The position numbers and the translations under genes were made by a program. The notes under the pieces were generated by a model, which saw nothing but the letters and a program-made list of their open reading frames with translations, made no database searches and was not told the DNA's origin. 64,000 bases of DNA from Cephalotrichum gorgonifer. Its lineage: Eukaryota > Ascomycota > Sordariomycetes > Microascales > Microascaceae. The DNA lies in the NCBI GenBank assembly GCA_900312665.1, contig ONZQ02000006.1:515981-579980 (forward strand), in the 5' to 3' direction. This document shows positions 36,201-47,816 of this stretch, one piece after another; the stretch's first letter is position 1; the number at the start of each line of letters is the position of its first letter.

Positions 36201-37232
36201 GAATATTGCGTCCCACTCATCGTCGGCATCCGCATGGCCATGCTTCCGTTCCGCCTCTCGAGATTCCGTCTCAGCATTAAGCACATCCTCCGCGCTAGCA
36301 ATCTTTTCCTCAAAATCGTAGCAGATAGTATCAATGTGTTGTAGAGTGAGCCCGCAGATGGGCTCATCGTCAGACTCTGCGTCCAGGTCAAACCCCTCGT
36401 TGTTTGTTCCCGCATCATGACCGGGTGGCACGATGTGCACTAGCCCACTGGAAGCCGCGTCCTTGCTGGTTCGAGGCGGCGCGCTATATCCAGGAACGCG
36501 AAATATCTTCTCGTGGTCGGGGGCGATGTCGAGGCTCAGCTTGGTGATCAGGAGAGGTTTCGGCTTCTTCGTGGGCTTGGCTGCGCGGAATTCTGCAGGT
36601 CTCGGCGCTAAAAGCTCGTTCCAGGGCAAAATGACGCCCTGTTTGAACTGGGGCCAGGCCTGCTTCACGAAATCCTCGACCGATTCGATGGCCGGGGGAA
36701 TATTGGGATCTTGGTTCAACCCTTCCTGGGCATCGGCATCGAAAGAGAACTCGTTATTATCGGCAAAGCTCGTCTCAGGTCGGATCGTCGGATACCCGGT
36801 GTCAGGCTCCTCGGGCGGTTGCTGTGGGGAGGATGGCCCCAAGACAGGGTCGAAGGGCGACGATTCACGACCCTCCCCAAACAAATCGTCGGTATCGTGA
36901 CTGGTGCCTCCGTCGTCGGTGAGTCCGGGGAGCTCGAGTGATGCGTGTGCGGTGGGGGGTTCTTCATCGGGTAGATCGTCGTCGCTGATGTCTTCAAAAT
37001 CTTCCGCGTCGTCGGCCTTGCCAGACTGATCGATGGGATTGTCGTGTGAGAAGGAGGCCAGGTTCAGACCACCCTGGCCACCTCCCATATCCTGGCTCTG
37101 GGAGAGGATACGACGTATATCGGCCTCGTCGGCTGCGTCTTGGTCCTTCCATCTATCGCCATCAGAGAGGGGGCTGCCGGTGGAGGGCTCTGCCTGCCCC
37201 TTGGGCTGGGTCTGGTCGCCTTCGGGAGACAT
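33255..37232 (-). CDS. TAF1: TFIID subunit 1 (TAF1)
   Basis: Four exons (37232-34225, 34114-34058, 33953-33765, 33366-33255) join in frame to 1121 residues. TAF1 is the largest TFIID subunit, the scaffold that binds TBP and promoter DNA. The N-terminus is acidic (DDAEDFEDISDDDLPDEEPP), as expected for a TBP-binding region. The conserved DUF3591 core spans roughly residues 470-800 (RPPFRVRKYVGRSLEF, DNSTAVLFEYCERMP, KFGMGNRIINYYRK, EGDFILGRSSTGKEG, MLSYRIMRRHPEGML). Exon 2 encodes ILQIAPTGDANMDRAIAKK, and exon 3 continues IQTELGRLEKNRERRLQREQ and the zinc knuckle CANCGQVGHIKTNKK. The last exon supplies LCPLLNGT, with the final zinc-binding Cys. No bromodomain follows, as usual for fungal TAF1. 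The last intron is unusually long (398 nt) and contains an open frame. Phases and branch points (GCTAAC before the last acceptor) all agree. Confidence 0.94.
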
Positions 37233-38251
37233 CGCGTCGTGGAGCCGGCGGGTCGGAGGACACTGCGCGAAGCTATTGAAAGGGGTCGGAGGAATGCCCG
37301 AAGGCAGGCGACACCGAGGCGAAGATTCAGTCCCTTCAGCTGATTTGTCTCGGGCGTTGGCGCTTCGAAGGGAACGAATGTCGTGGGTTTGGGTGGAATG
37401 GAGATGCGTGAATCCACGACGTGAGATTCAAGCAAGGCATCAAACAGCAGGCTAGCAGATGTGGGGGACAGGTGCCACCAACCAATCAGCGATCAAGAAG
37501 GCTCCACCCAGTACAAATAGAACTTTTGACGAGCTCGCGAAAAAGACGACTGAGAGTAAAACAAATAAATAAAGAGGTAAGAAGGTGCGAGGGATGTCAA
37601 TAGGAATATCTCTGCACCTAAAGTACATTCAAAAACCTCGAAAACAAACTAGCCAGGTACTGGAGAGAGCTTCGGTTGATGTTATCACGTGACTCTATGT
37701 TCGCCTATCTCGAGATGGAAGCTGGACTTGACCTCCATTCCCTTGTTCATCCCATAATAGACATTTCATCAGCATCTCAATAACCTTTGAGTAGGCTAGA
37801 TGGATTCTTCAGTTCCACCTTAGCATAAGTATCTTTAGCCGCCAGAGCGATGGGGCGTCATGCCCCAGCCTGCCACTTTCAGTGTCTAACAATGGTCCAG
37901 CCTCCTTTATCAACTTTCAGGAAGGAGCCATCTGTTGCGTGGTAGACGTATGATAGCCGCTAATACCAGGGATCAAAACTAAGATTTTGAGTGTCTGGTG
38001 GGTGTCTGGTGGACCGGGTCTTGGCCTGAGAAGGTCCAGGTAGTGAAGACACCAGGAGTAGTGGTCGTGGAGGTGACGGGTAGTTTTCGGGTGAAACCAC
38101 TGGAGTCTTAAACTCGGTGACGTCAGATTAGGCATTCGCAACCTGACTCCTCCATTGCAAACAAGCCCAGACAGCCCAAACAGCTATCCCTTATTCTTCT
38201 TACCTTGTATTTCTATTTCCTATTTCTTATCGTATCATACGACTACCTACT
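37233..38251. other. Divergent intergenic region, TAF1 and FAS1-protein promoters
   Basis: About 1 kb between divergent starts, which should contain both promoters. A CACGTG E-box lies near 37687 (ATCACGTGAC). An imperfect direct repeat GTGTCTGGTGG occurs twice near 37990-38015. No gene is seen. Confidence 0.55.
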
Positions 38252-38982
38252 ATGAGGCCTATAACCGCATACCTTTCCCTCGCAACCCTCACGTCAGCCG
38301 CCTCCCTCCGAACCCTCAACATCTTCCGGTCCAGCGCCAACGACGCCCCCCAAGCGCCCCTCATGGACCCCGCCAAATCGAACCAAGACCCCACGCAGCA
38401 GGGCGAGGTCGTCCTCTCGGACGTCATGTCGCGCGACAAGAGCATAAACATATTCGCCGGCTTCACGCGCGACGTGGAGTGCGTCGAGACCCGCCTCGAC
38501 AACGCCAAGGTGAACACGACCGTCCTCGCGCCCCTCAACTCGGCCGTCGAGAAGCTGCCGCGGAAGCCGTGGGAGGACCCTCGGGACTACGGGGCCTTCG
38601 GGGCGGATGCGTACGAGGGGAAAGACGGGGAGGACAGGGCGAAGGGGAACCTGAGGAGGTTTGTCGAGGCGCATATTGTCCCGAGGAGCCCGTGGAAGGA
38701 GGGGGAGAAGGTGCAGACTGTGAAGGGGGGCGGGGATATTTGGTGGGAGGAGAAGGGAGGGAAGAAAGTCGTAAGTGCTTTGTTTAGTGGAGGTGGGATG
38801 GGGATGTGGGGTGCTAACCAGTGAGCAGATTCAACCGGGCGACATCGAGGTTGATGATATCCCGAGTTCGGTATCGAATGGCGAGGTGGTAGGTCCTAGC
38901 CTTACTGATGGGGACATGTTTCCGGAAGTAGTTGCTAACGATAGTTTAGTGGGTCATCAAGGGTGTTATAAACTACACGTAG
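38252..38982 (+). CDS. Secreted FAS1 (fasciclin)-domain protein
   Basis: Three exons (38252-38770, 38829-38888, 38950-38982) join in frame to 203 residues. GTAAGT and GTAGGT donors and GCTAAC-type branch points are present in both introns. The N-terminus looks like a signal peptide (MRPITAYLSLATLTSAASL). A single FAS1 domain follows: LSDVMSRDKSINIFAGF, then the H1-like stretch NTTVLAPLNSAVEKLP, then RFVEAHIVP, and the closing strand GEVWVIKGVINYT at the very C-terminus. FAS1 proteins are usually cell-surface or vacuolar adhesion-type proteins. This one resembles the small single-domain fungal FAS1 proteins with no GPI tail. The last exon encodes only ten residues, but they complete the domain, which supports the model. 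Confidence 0.9.
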
Positions 38983-41581
38983 CATATATAGATCTCCGCC
39001 AGAAACCACCGCATCACTGTTTCGCAGGGACTGCCTACTAATTCACACGCGTTTCCATAATAATACGTACGAAATCACGACTGTTGCGGACACTCGAGGC
39101 CGGCAAACACCTCGCTACTGAAGCCTCTATATAATACCGAAACCTCAAGGGCCGGGAGTAGCCCAGGATAGCTTGGGGGGGCTTTATAACAGAATATGGA
39201 CTGTCGCCGTCCACGATCTCAAGATCCAAGGGAAGAGGGACCAGGACCCCAAGTTTGCGACAAGAGATTGGGAGGTACAGGAGGTTGTGACCTGCGGGTC
39301 TACGACCTATCTAGCCTAGCCTACATTTGCGTGGATAGATATGATTCAGCGAACCCCGAGCATGTGTCTGCGCCCGGCGTCCTATCTCCTTCAAGCACGG
39401 CTTGTGTAGGGCATAGGATCATCCTAATACAGCACATAAACTTATTGTTGGCTCCAAAGAGACGATGGAAATAACCACTGATGCAGCTCGCCGTGGGGCG
39501 CCTCACGTTACAGTTAGGATCAAGCCTTAAAGTATGAGTAGTCTCCACGCCGGGATAATAGATGTACGTGTCCTTCATATTTCGGCCTAACACATGTCTC
39601 TATCTGGCCTGCTCTATTGGGGGTGACCGAGTCCCACCCGACCCTGCCAAAATTCCCAAAAAGAGCACGCGGGGACAGGCACGAGCGGGCCTACTGCATT
39701 AATGTGCCGACGGAGATTTACACGACCCTTAAAGCACAAGGCCCGGTAGCCATGTGCTTACAAGGACGTCAGGGGGATGGTCTGGGGATATGTGGGGGCC
39801 GGAGCCGGGGGTGGGAGGGGCGTTAGCTCGCGAGGCAGGTCTAAATCGACTATCACATGCAAATTCTTGTCCCCCCAGGAGCCAAATCAACGTTTCATTG
39901 TCTTAAAACGGCGTTTGCGCCAGGACACTTTAGCTGGGGCCGTACTGGATTGGCTGGTTTTCGCCGACTGGAGAGCCTGGCAGCTGATGTCCGTCATGGA
40001 AGCGCATCGCAGGGTGCGCTGTCCAAGAGACTACAACATGAACGGTGAGGCTTTGGGTGGCTGAAGGTATGGATTGATCCTTAAGTCCCTTGCAGTCGAC
40101 GACGAGCTTGCTAGCAGGCTCAGGTCGAAAAGTGGCGTTAAAATCTTGGGTTAGGCGGCTGGTGTGCTGAGCGATGTGAAACTTGTGGCATTTTCTTTCT
40201 ACACCGGATATAATACTCGTACGAGTTATCCCATTACAGAAAGCCCGACTTGAATAGACAGGCACATGCTTGGCTGATGCCCATATTGTGAAGGCGTGAC
40301 ATCATCCAAGATATCCAAGGTCTGGACCGTTCCAGCCAGGGTGGCGATCATCTGACACGTCCGCTGGCACCAACCACAACCACGCGCGCTGAGTGGCTCG
40401 CGGCCGGTTCCGTGAGGCCAACAGCCAATAGCGACGGGCGTATTAAATTCCCAGTGGCTCGGGGGTGGAGCCTGCCGCCCCATCACATGTGAGGGTCAGG
40501 GAGAACTCAGTAATATGGGGAAGGTAAGAGAGTCGCCAAGAAAACTCCGTGCGGTAAGACGTAGTAGCTCAGGTCACAGGAGTGAAAAAGCCGCCACCTG
40601 GTTTCTCGTGGAGTTTGAAGAGGGGGGGGAAGGGGGATGAATCGGGGGTTTTCTTCAGAAGTTGTGCTTTCAGCGGATGGAGACAGAAAGTGCTTAGCTC
40701 TTGCGAGCGAGGTAAGGAAACGTAACTTCGGTGCCTCGGTAATAGTAATTTTGTTCCCCCGAGGAATGATATCTTTGATGGCCCACTTGGAAGAGGGAGT
40801 AAATAAATAGCTACGAGTAGTACTGGTTGGTACCTCATGTCATTCGGGTGTGGAGTAAACCGCATTCCCCGCACATTACATTACATGGTATAACCCCCAC
40901 CGAGAGGAGATGGAGCAGCACATGGTTCGCCCGGATATACATGCCTTGGTATGCATGGCTTGCTCTAGCTGCTCCTCCTCGAAGCCAGACAAGCAACGCA
41001 GGTGGAAGCCGGCCATTGGGAGGGGATTCAATGTAGAATTTTCTTAGAGAATAGAAGGCTTCATTTGCCTCAAAAGAACATTACCCATTCAGCTCCCCGT
41101 CCTTGGATGTCGAACTGAGCTGACTGGGTTGTTCGGACCTACAGTTTGGGAGTAGAACACGAGACATTTGCGCGTCCCTCGTCGCCCCACCAATCGGCTA
41201 GCCCCCAAATGCGTGGAAGTTTAGCGGCCTCACCACCCCACCCCCCCTGTCCCAAGCAACTTGACCTCGGCTCATTGACTACCGACCAGACACGGACCGG
41301 CGGTCAGCCTTCTGGGTCCATCGCCTCGGCGCAGCGCAACGAGCATTACTAGCTTTCGCCGGTTTCCCCACACTCTGATGTTCCCCTTGCCATTCCATAT
41401 ATTTCTCTGACGGCCACTCTCTACGCTACTGTCTGACCCCACGAACTTCTCCATTTCTCTCCATTCCTCTACATTACTCTCCATTTCTCTCCATCCTCTC
41501 CCAAGATCCAAATACCCTTCCCATTAATCCCGTCTTGACACCTACCTCCCCTCCCGTCTTAATCACAACCACACCACAACC
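38983..41581. other. Intergenic region of 2.6 kb with a possible gene relic
   Basis: No intact gene is recognised. A 106-codon stretch at 39002-39319 is open except for one TGA and reads like protein (see separate entry). A GTAC palindrome lies at 40213-40228. The last few hundred bases before 41582 are CT-rich, as in fungal promoters, with repeated CTCCATTTCTCT-like units near 41450-41495. Confidence 0.5.
39002..39319 (+). pseudogene. Possible degenerate coding fragment, family unknown
   Basis: In one frame this stretch reads as a protein-like sequence ending in ...GGLYNRIWTVAVHDLKIQGK, then RDQDPKFATRDWEVQEVV, then TCGSTTYLA and a TAG. One in-frame TGA interrupts it near 39116, and no ATG start is evident. 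The amino-acid composition (alternating hydrophobic and charged residues, balanced use) is unlike the random frames around it. It begins only about 20 bases after the FAS1 gene stop. I do not recognise the family. It could be a relic, a spliced gene with an unseen first exon, or chance. Confidence 0.35.
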
Positions 41582-43748
41582 ATGGCTCCTAGGGTAATTG
41601 TCGTGGGTGGCGGCTGTAAGTAGTCTCTACTCCTGTCCATCTCACCGGCTCGACCGGGAATGCCTCCGCACACTCGTGGGCATTCAGACTCTGACTGACC
41701 TTTGTTTGCGAATACTAGTGTCCGGCCTCAGCGCTGCGCATACCGTCTACCTCGCCGGTGGCAACGTCGTCGTCCTCGACAAGCAATGTAAGTCTAGGCC
41801 CTCTCCTCTTCCTCCTACCTCCGACGGACTGGAATCCAGCGGTATTCTAGCGAGAAGATGTCCCCTTCCTTGCTAACACATCCGCCTCTGCCAGCTTTCT
41901 TCGGTGGAAACTCGACAAAGGCTACCTCGGGTATCAACGGTGCCCTCACCCGCACCCAGGTCGAGCTCGGCATTCAAGACAGCGTTAAGCAGTTCTACGA
42001 TGATACCATGAAGTCCGCGAGGGATAAGGCGCGCCCCGACCTCATCAAGGTCCTGACCTACAAGTCCGCTGCTGCGGTAGAGTGGCTCCAGGACATCTTC
42101 GGCCTAGACCTTACCTTGGTCTCCCGTCTAGGGTGAGTTTTGATGGCTGTCGTGGCCCTTGCCCCGCCCTCCCTTTCCCCCCACTGACCCTTGCCGTTCT
42201 AACTGTCTATGTTACAGAGGTCACTCTCAGCCCCGAACCCACAGAGGCCACGATGCCAAGTTCCCCGGCATGGCCATCACCTATGCTCTCATGCAGCGCC
42301 TCGAGGAGCTAGCGGAAAACGAGCCGGGCCGCGTCGAGATCATCAAGAAGGCCCGCGTCACCTCCCTCAACAAGGAGGGCAACCACGTCTCCGGTGTGAC
42401 GTTCGAGGTCGACGGCGAGACCCAGAGCCTTGACGGGCCCGTCATTCTCGCCACCGGCGGTTACGCTGCCGACTTCACCGAGACCTCGCTGCTCAAGAAG
42501 TTCCGGCCCGACACCGTGCACCTCTCCACCACGAACGGCGCCCACGCCACCGGTGACGGCCAGAAGATGGTCATGGCCATCGGGGGCAACGGCATCGACA
42601 TGGACAAGGTCCAGGTCCACCCCACCGGTCTGGTAGACCCCAAGGACCCCACCGCGAAGACCAAGTTCCTGGCGGCCGAGGCCCTCCGCGGCGAGGGCGG
42701 CATCCTCCTCAACTCGGACGGCGACCGGTTCTGCGACGAGCTCGGCCACCGCGACTACGTCTCGGGCATGATGTGGAAGGAGAAGGACAAGGGCAAGTGG
42801 CCCATCCGCCTCGTCCTCAACTCCAAGGCCTCCAACGTCCTCGACTTCCACACCCGCCACTACTCCGGCCGCGGCCTCATGAAGAAGATGACGGGCGCCG
42901 AGCTGGCCAAGGAGATCGGGTGCACGCCCTCGCACCTGCAGTCGACCTTCAAGACCTACCAGGGCTACGCCGACGGCAAGGCCAAGGACCCGTGGGGCAA
43001 GAAGTTCTTCATCAACACCCCGCTCAACGTCGACGACGACTTCCACGTGTCCCTGATGGAGCCCGTCCTCCACTTCACCATGGGCGGCGTCGAGATCAAC
43101 GACCAGTCCCAGGTCCTCAACAGCGAGGGCAAGCCCTTCGACGGCCTCTTCGCCTGCGGTGAGCTGGCCGGCGGCGTCCACGGCGCCAACCGCCTCGGCG
43201 GCTCCTCTCTCCTGGGCTGCGTCGTCTACGGCCGCGTCGCCGGCGACTCGGCGTCCAACTACCTGTTCCGGAAGGCCCTCTCCGGCACGGCGGCCGGTGC
43301 GGAGCAGAGGCTCGGCCAGATCTCTCTCCACATAGACCCCTCGCAGCCCGGCAAGGTGACCGTGGACTGGAGCAGCGGCGCCTCGGCCCCGGCCGTCACC
43401 GCCTCCGCCCCCGCTGCGACCACGTCGGCCGCCCCCGCCGCCGGCGCCCAGAAGTCGGGTAAGCCCGACCCCAAGAAGTTCGAGATCCCGGCGAAGGAGT
43501 ACACGATGGAGGAGGTCGCTAAGCACAACAAGAAGGATGACCTATGGGTCGTCGTCAAGGGCGTCGTGATGGACCTGACCAACTGGCTCGACGAGCACCC
43601 GGGCGGCCCCCAGGCGATCCTCAACTTCATGGGCCGGGACGCGACGGAGGAGTTCGAGATGCTGCACGACGACGAGGTCATCCCCAAGTACGCGCCTTCG
43701 CAGGTTATCGGGCGGGTGAAGGGTGTCGAGCCTACCCTCGAGTTCTAA
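41582..43748 (+). CDS. OSM1: Soluble fumarate reductase with C-terminal cytochrome b5 domain (Osm1-type)
   Basis: Four exons (41582-41615, 41719-41787, 41895-42132, 42218-43748) join in frame to 623 residues. The flavoprotein reduces fumarate to succinate and helps reoxidise FADH2/NADH under low oxygen. The FAD-binding dinucleotide motif is at residues 4-18 (VIVVGGGLSGLSAAH). The next exons give SFFGGNSTKATSGINGALT and the catalytic region HSQPRTHRGHDAKFPG, GGNGIDMDKVQVHPTGL, EALRGEGGILLNSDGDRFC, LGHRDYVSGMMW, and GELAGGVHGANRLGGSSLLG. After a Pro/Ala/Ser linker (residues ~505-530), residues ~534-620 form a cytochrome b5 domain: YTMEEVAKHNKKDDLWVVVK, then heme-ligand loop DEHPGGPQAILNFMGRDATE and second heme His in EMLHDDEVIPKYAP. 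Yeast Osm1/Frd1 lack this heme domain, whereas filamentous fungi often carry it. No signal peptide is seen, so a cytosolic location is likely. Confidence 0.95.
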
Positions 43749-45546
43749 GTTTGTAGAGGTGGTTTTAGAGATGATGAGGGAGTTGAGACGAACGACAACT
43801 GATAACTGGGCAAAAAATGGTCACGGGAGGTCTTCAGGAGAGAGCTGGGCCTCGTGGTTTTTTCGAGAGTGTTGGAAGTAAACATTTTCTTGTATTGATA
43901 TGATATATATGTATCCATGTGGTTCTTGAAGTCATTTTTCCTCTCCTTGTTCCTTACCGCTGCTACTGTGAAGTCTGTTTGGTTTCTATGTGCGGAAGTG
44001 GGTTCTCCTTTCCTCGGTAAAAGCAGCCATGTGAGTGAGACCGAGAGGGGCCCGATAGTCGGAGAAGTCAGGAACTTGGGAAGGAAAGGGACCCACGCCA
44101 TGCAGGCGAGAGCACCGCCACTGGAGAGACACGATTAGGCCACGCACGGGAACCTTTTTTGTCCCGGACTCACCCATCGTATCATCCAACACCTACGGTT
44201 TAAGGCGTGTGACAAATAAGCATACTCGGGCTGGGACGGGAGGAACCGTTGCTGATGCTCACTTCACCCTTCCCCCTCCGCATTCTCCCCGCCCCCAGGC
44301 GCCCGCTCCTCCCCCTCCCCCTTCTCCTTTTCCGCCACCCAACTCGTACGAGTGTATGAGGTGGGGAGGAGAGGGGGCTTGGCGGATCGTGAGTCGGCCT
44401 TGGGGGCCATTTTGGAAAATGCGCATGAGGGTAAGCATGTCTTTGAATCTTCTTCCACCCACCCGCCCTCACGTCAGTGGCTGTATGCGTGTGTCTTGTG
44501 TCTTGCGGGGTTCGAACCCTTTCTTTTACGTGTACTCAGTACTAATGACGGGGTGACTGCCCCCGTACGAGTAAGAGGGTAAGAGACAATAATAGAACTT
44601 CTGTAGGCGTGTTTAGCAATCGTCCATTCTGTTACGCATGGGCGTAAGGGGGTATTGCGACTCTTCCGCATACCCTCGACCAACAAGGCAAATCCCTTTG
44701 TCTCAAGTGAACACATATTACATCTCTTCCTTTGGACGAACGGTGTCTCTGGTGGTCGGTCCACGAGTACGAGTATGCAAGTCAGTACTGCGTCCTTCCA
44801 TACGTCAGGTCGAGTCGACGGTGTCATCTGTTTCCGCTCTATCCGGTGTGAGAGCAACCTCGGAATCCCCCTTTTCTCCCAATCCGGCCACCATCTCCTT
44901 GGCCGCCGCACTACTGCAGGGATCCAGGGTGCATCGGCGATGCATCAAACTACGGACAACTACAAGAATGGAAAAGAAGAGGACGCCTCGTCGCTGCCCA
45001 GGTTGCCATCAGGCCGGCTAGGGGCCGAGGAACTGCAGCACGTTCCTTGCCCACGGACGATTTGAAAAAAAAAAAAATAGTTTCTAAATACCACCCTTGC
45101 AACATTAGCTCGTGCAGGAGAACGAGAGGGAGAAGGAGAAAAAAAACTCGCTTCTGACCGGTCGGGACTGTCACCGTCACCGTACGTGGCTCACAAGAGA
45201 GAGGCAGTGTCGATCGGATCTGTGCGCAAGACCACTACGTGTGGGACGCTGATAATCCAAGGTCTTACCGCGGTTATGATCGAGGCTCGGCTCTCGCGGC
45301 AGCTGGGGTCGGGGTTTGGGCGGGGAGGGAAAAAGGGGGGGGGGGGTCGGGCAAAGCGAGAACGGACGTTATTAGGCAGTTCACTATATGTAGGTGCTGA
45401 CAGCTGACTTGCAGTGACACGTGCAGTCCAAAGTCCAGGTGGGCAGAGCTGAGGTGAGCCATTCTGATCCCGCTCTCCTCACCCGGGTTTGAGACAGTTT
45501 GGCTAATGAGGAATTCGCATCTTTCGTGGATCTCGATGAGGTGCCG

Positions 45547-45554
45547 AAAAAAGG

Positions 45555-45592
<38 letters not shown>
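45547..45592 (+). repeat. Poly(A) tract (6 A, GG, 38 A)
   Basis: Six A, two G, then 38 A in a row, followed by GAAAGCATGGCATGCATG. This could be a retroposed poly(A) tail or a simple homopolymer expansion. No retrotransposon coding sequence or clear target-site duplication is seen next to it. Confidence 0.75.
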
Positions 45593-45594
<2 letters not shown>

Positions 45595-47791
45595 AAGCAT
45601 GGCATGCATGACACGCTGAAATTGGTTTGCTGTACGAGTATGTTGGATGTGAGGACTCACCGTCCAAAGCCGTTTTCTGTTCTCCCTTCCTGTACGACTC
45701 CAAGTGCACATGCAAGTGGGTATTGTTCTTACTCGTACGATATTACTCATACGAATTACCGTGTTAATAGGTCACAGGAATCCACCGCTTGGGCAATTGT
45801 GTCCAGAGTCCAAGGCGCCTCCGCTAGCCCAGTAGATCCTTGACATATCCCCACACGCCAACATTAGCTTACTCGCATGAGGTATGAATCTACCTAAGCG
45901 AGGCAATACCGGCAGGTCCTATGTCCACGAGGGACGTTATCGTCTTCCCGTGCCTCGCCTGTCCTGAACTCGCCACTTGCACAGAAAGCGTGGCATCCCG
46001 TCTGGGTCGTACCCACAGGTAGGCAGGCACGGGCAATGAGTCTACAAGTGCGACGCTGAGGGGGCAACGTGGGAGACAACCAGTAGGAGATGGGCTACGA
46101 CGCCCTCAAAGTCGCGCTATTTCGTCCCTGGACGAATCCCCGCCCTTGCGGAACGAGACCGCTCCCCCCCGGCCAGTTCTCATGATTCATCTCCGATCAT
46201 TTACTAGTTGGGGGAACAACGAGAACGGGCATTAGCGTTTCGTCACCGTTCGTCGTTCGTTCATGCCTCTGGGGTATGTGGAATTTCCCCCGCAATCCCC
46301 CAAGGGGAGTCAAGACCAGAGCGGGAAAACTTCCTTTCGGCCTTTGTGGGATATCCGAAGCTAGAGCATTACAAGGAAGGAGGAGCAAAGGGGTGTGGGG
46401 GGGGGAAGGAGGATGGAGCGGGCGAGTGATTGGTCGCCCCGGCGAGTCTGTCGGGCCTTTCAGTCACACGCAGTAAGGGTCGTAGCGTGCAGAGTAGAAG
46501 TATACTCGTACACATTGTTCCTTTTCACGCTCCGCGTATTATTATCAAACAAAGTATTCCGGGGGAAGGAAAATGGAAACAATGCACAGTCAATCTGTTG
46601 GTTGAAACTCCGACACCCTTGAGCCACAAACCCCGCCGAATACAAGGATTAGATGTTCGAACAGGGGATAGGGGGAGAGGGGGGGGAGGTGATCAGATCT
46701 GGGGCCAGGGAATAATAATACAACTTGTATCGTCAGGGGGGGGGGGGGCCTTCGCCCTTTCTGGATAGACATGATACCTGCTCCGTGGCGTACGTAGTAG
46801 CGCCCGGTGCTACCCCGTATCGTAGGTGGCTGAAGCAACTGAACTCGAAGAAGGGTGCATGAGGTAGGAAAAAAACACCCGAGAGTTCAGTTCGTCTCAG
46901 GTCTGGCTGGAAGCCTTTGAATCCGAGGCCCGACGCTCGAACTAGGTTCCCATCTATGGACTAGCCTCATGCGAAAACACATTCAAAGAGAGTAGAACCA
47001 GGATATATTCCGCCGAGAATGCCTTCATCCCCTTACCTGGCATGAATTCTTACATTGATGCCGAGGAAGATCCTCTTCTGGAGAACTAGACTAGGTTCCA
47101 TCTCGGTGTGTGTGCGCGCGTGTGTGTCTGTGTGTGTGCCCGTTCCCAGAGAGTTTCCGCGTTGTGCCGCGTGGCCGCGGGGCCCCGTGTGCCTTATATC
47201 GTTCCCAGGGACTCGGTGCCTCTGCCGTCCGTCCCAAAACGGGGGGGCGTACTCGTACTCAGCTGCAAAAGGTTTATTACTTTTCGTGAGTCGTAGCACA
47301 GCGAAAAGGCTCATTTAATCTCTTGTCCTGCACTGCTTCGGCGGGATGGCCATCGGACGTCGTACACTAATACAAGTCGGTATGTAATAAAGTCAGCGGG
47401 TTGTTGGCGGAACCTGGTGGGGACTGGAAGGTGAATTGTGAGTGGACGAGAGACGGCAATGGAGTTGTGGATGGACCCGGGTGGGACTCTGGGGAGCCTG
47501 TGACAGTGCGATAGAAATCGCACGGTGCTAGCAAATGCCATGGCAGGTCCACTCCTCCACCAATATTACCCCAGGCCACAGCGTTGCGCTGCGTACCGAA
47601 AGAGACTTAGCGGACGACAAGAACGGCATTAGAGTATGTGCTAATTGTACTTTACACTCGCACTAGTTGTACTCATCTGGAGTAAACTGGGCCGCCCGAG
47701 GCTAGAAGAGGCAGAACGTCCTCCGTGCTCATTCTCGTATTTGGTGGTCGCAGCAAGTTGGAAGTTAGAGTCTCTCGAGTTTCCCTGCATT

Positions 47792-47816
47792 CATCCCATC
47801 CCATCCCATCCCATCC
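47792..47816 (+). repeat. Five tandem CATCC units
   Basis: Perfect pentanucleotide minisatellite of five copies in intergenic DNA. Confidence 0.9.

Noticed and set aside
42309..43526. 405-codon antisense open frame opposite the fumarate reductase
   Set aside because: Leu/Val/Gly/Asp-rich shadow typical of GC3-biased genes; no protein-like features.
44505..44525. GGTTCGAACC box, like a tRNA T-arm/B box
   Set aside because: It is a palindrome; on neither strand could I fold an acceptor, D or anticodon arm around it.
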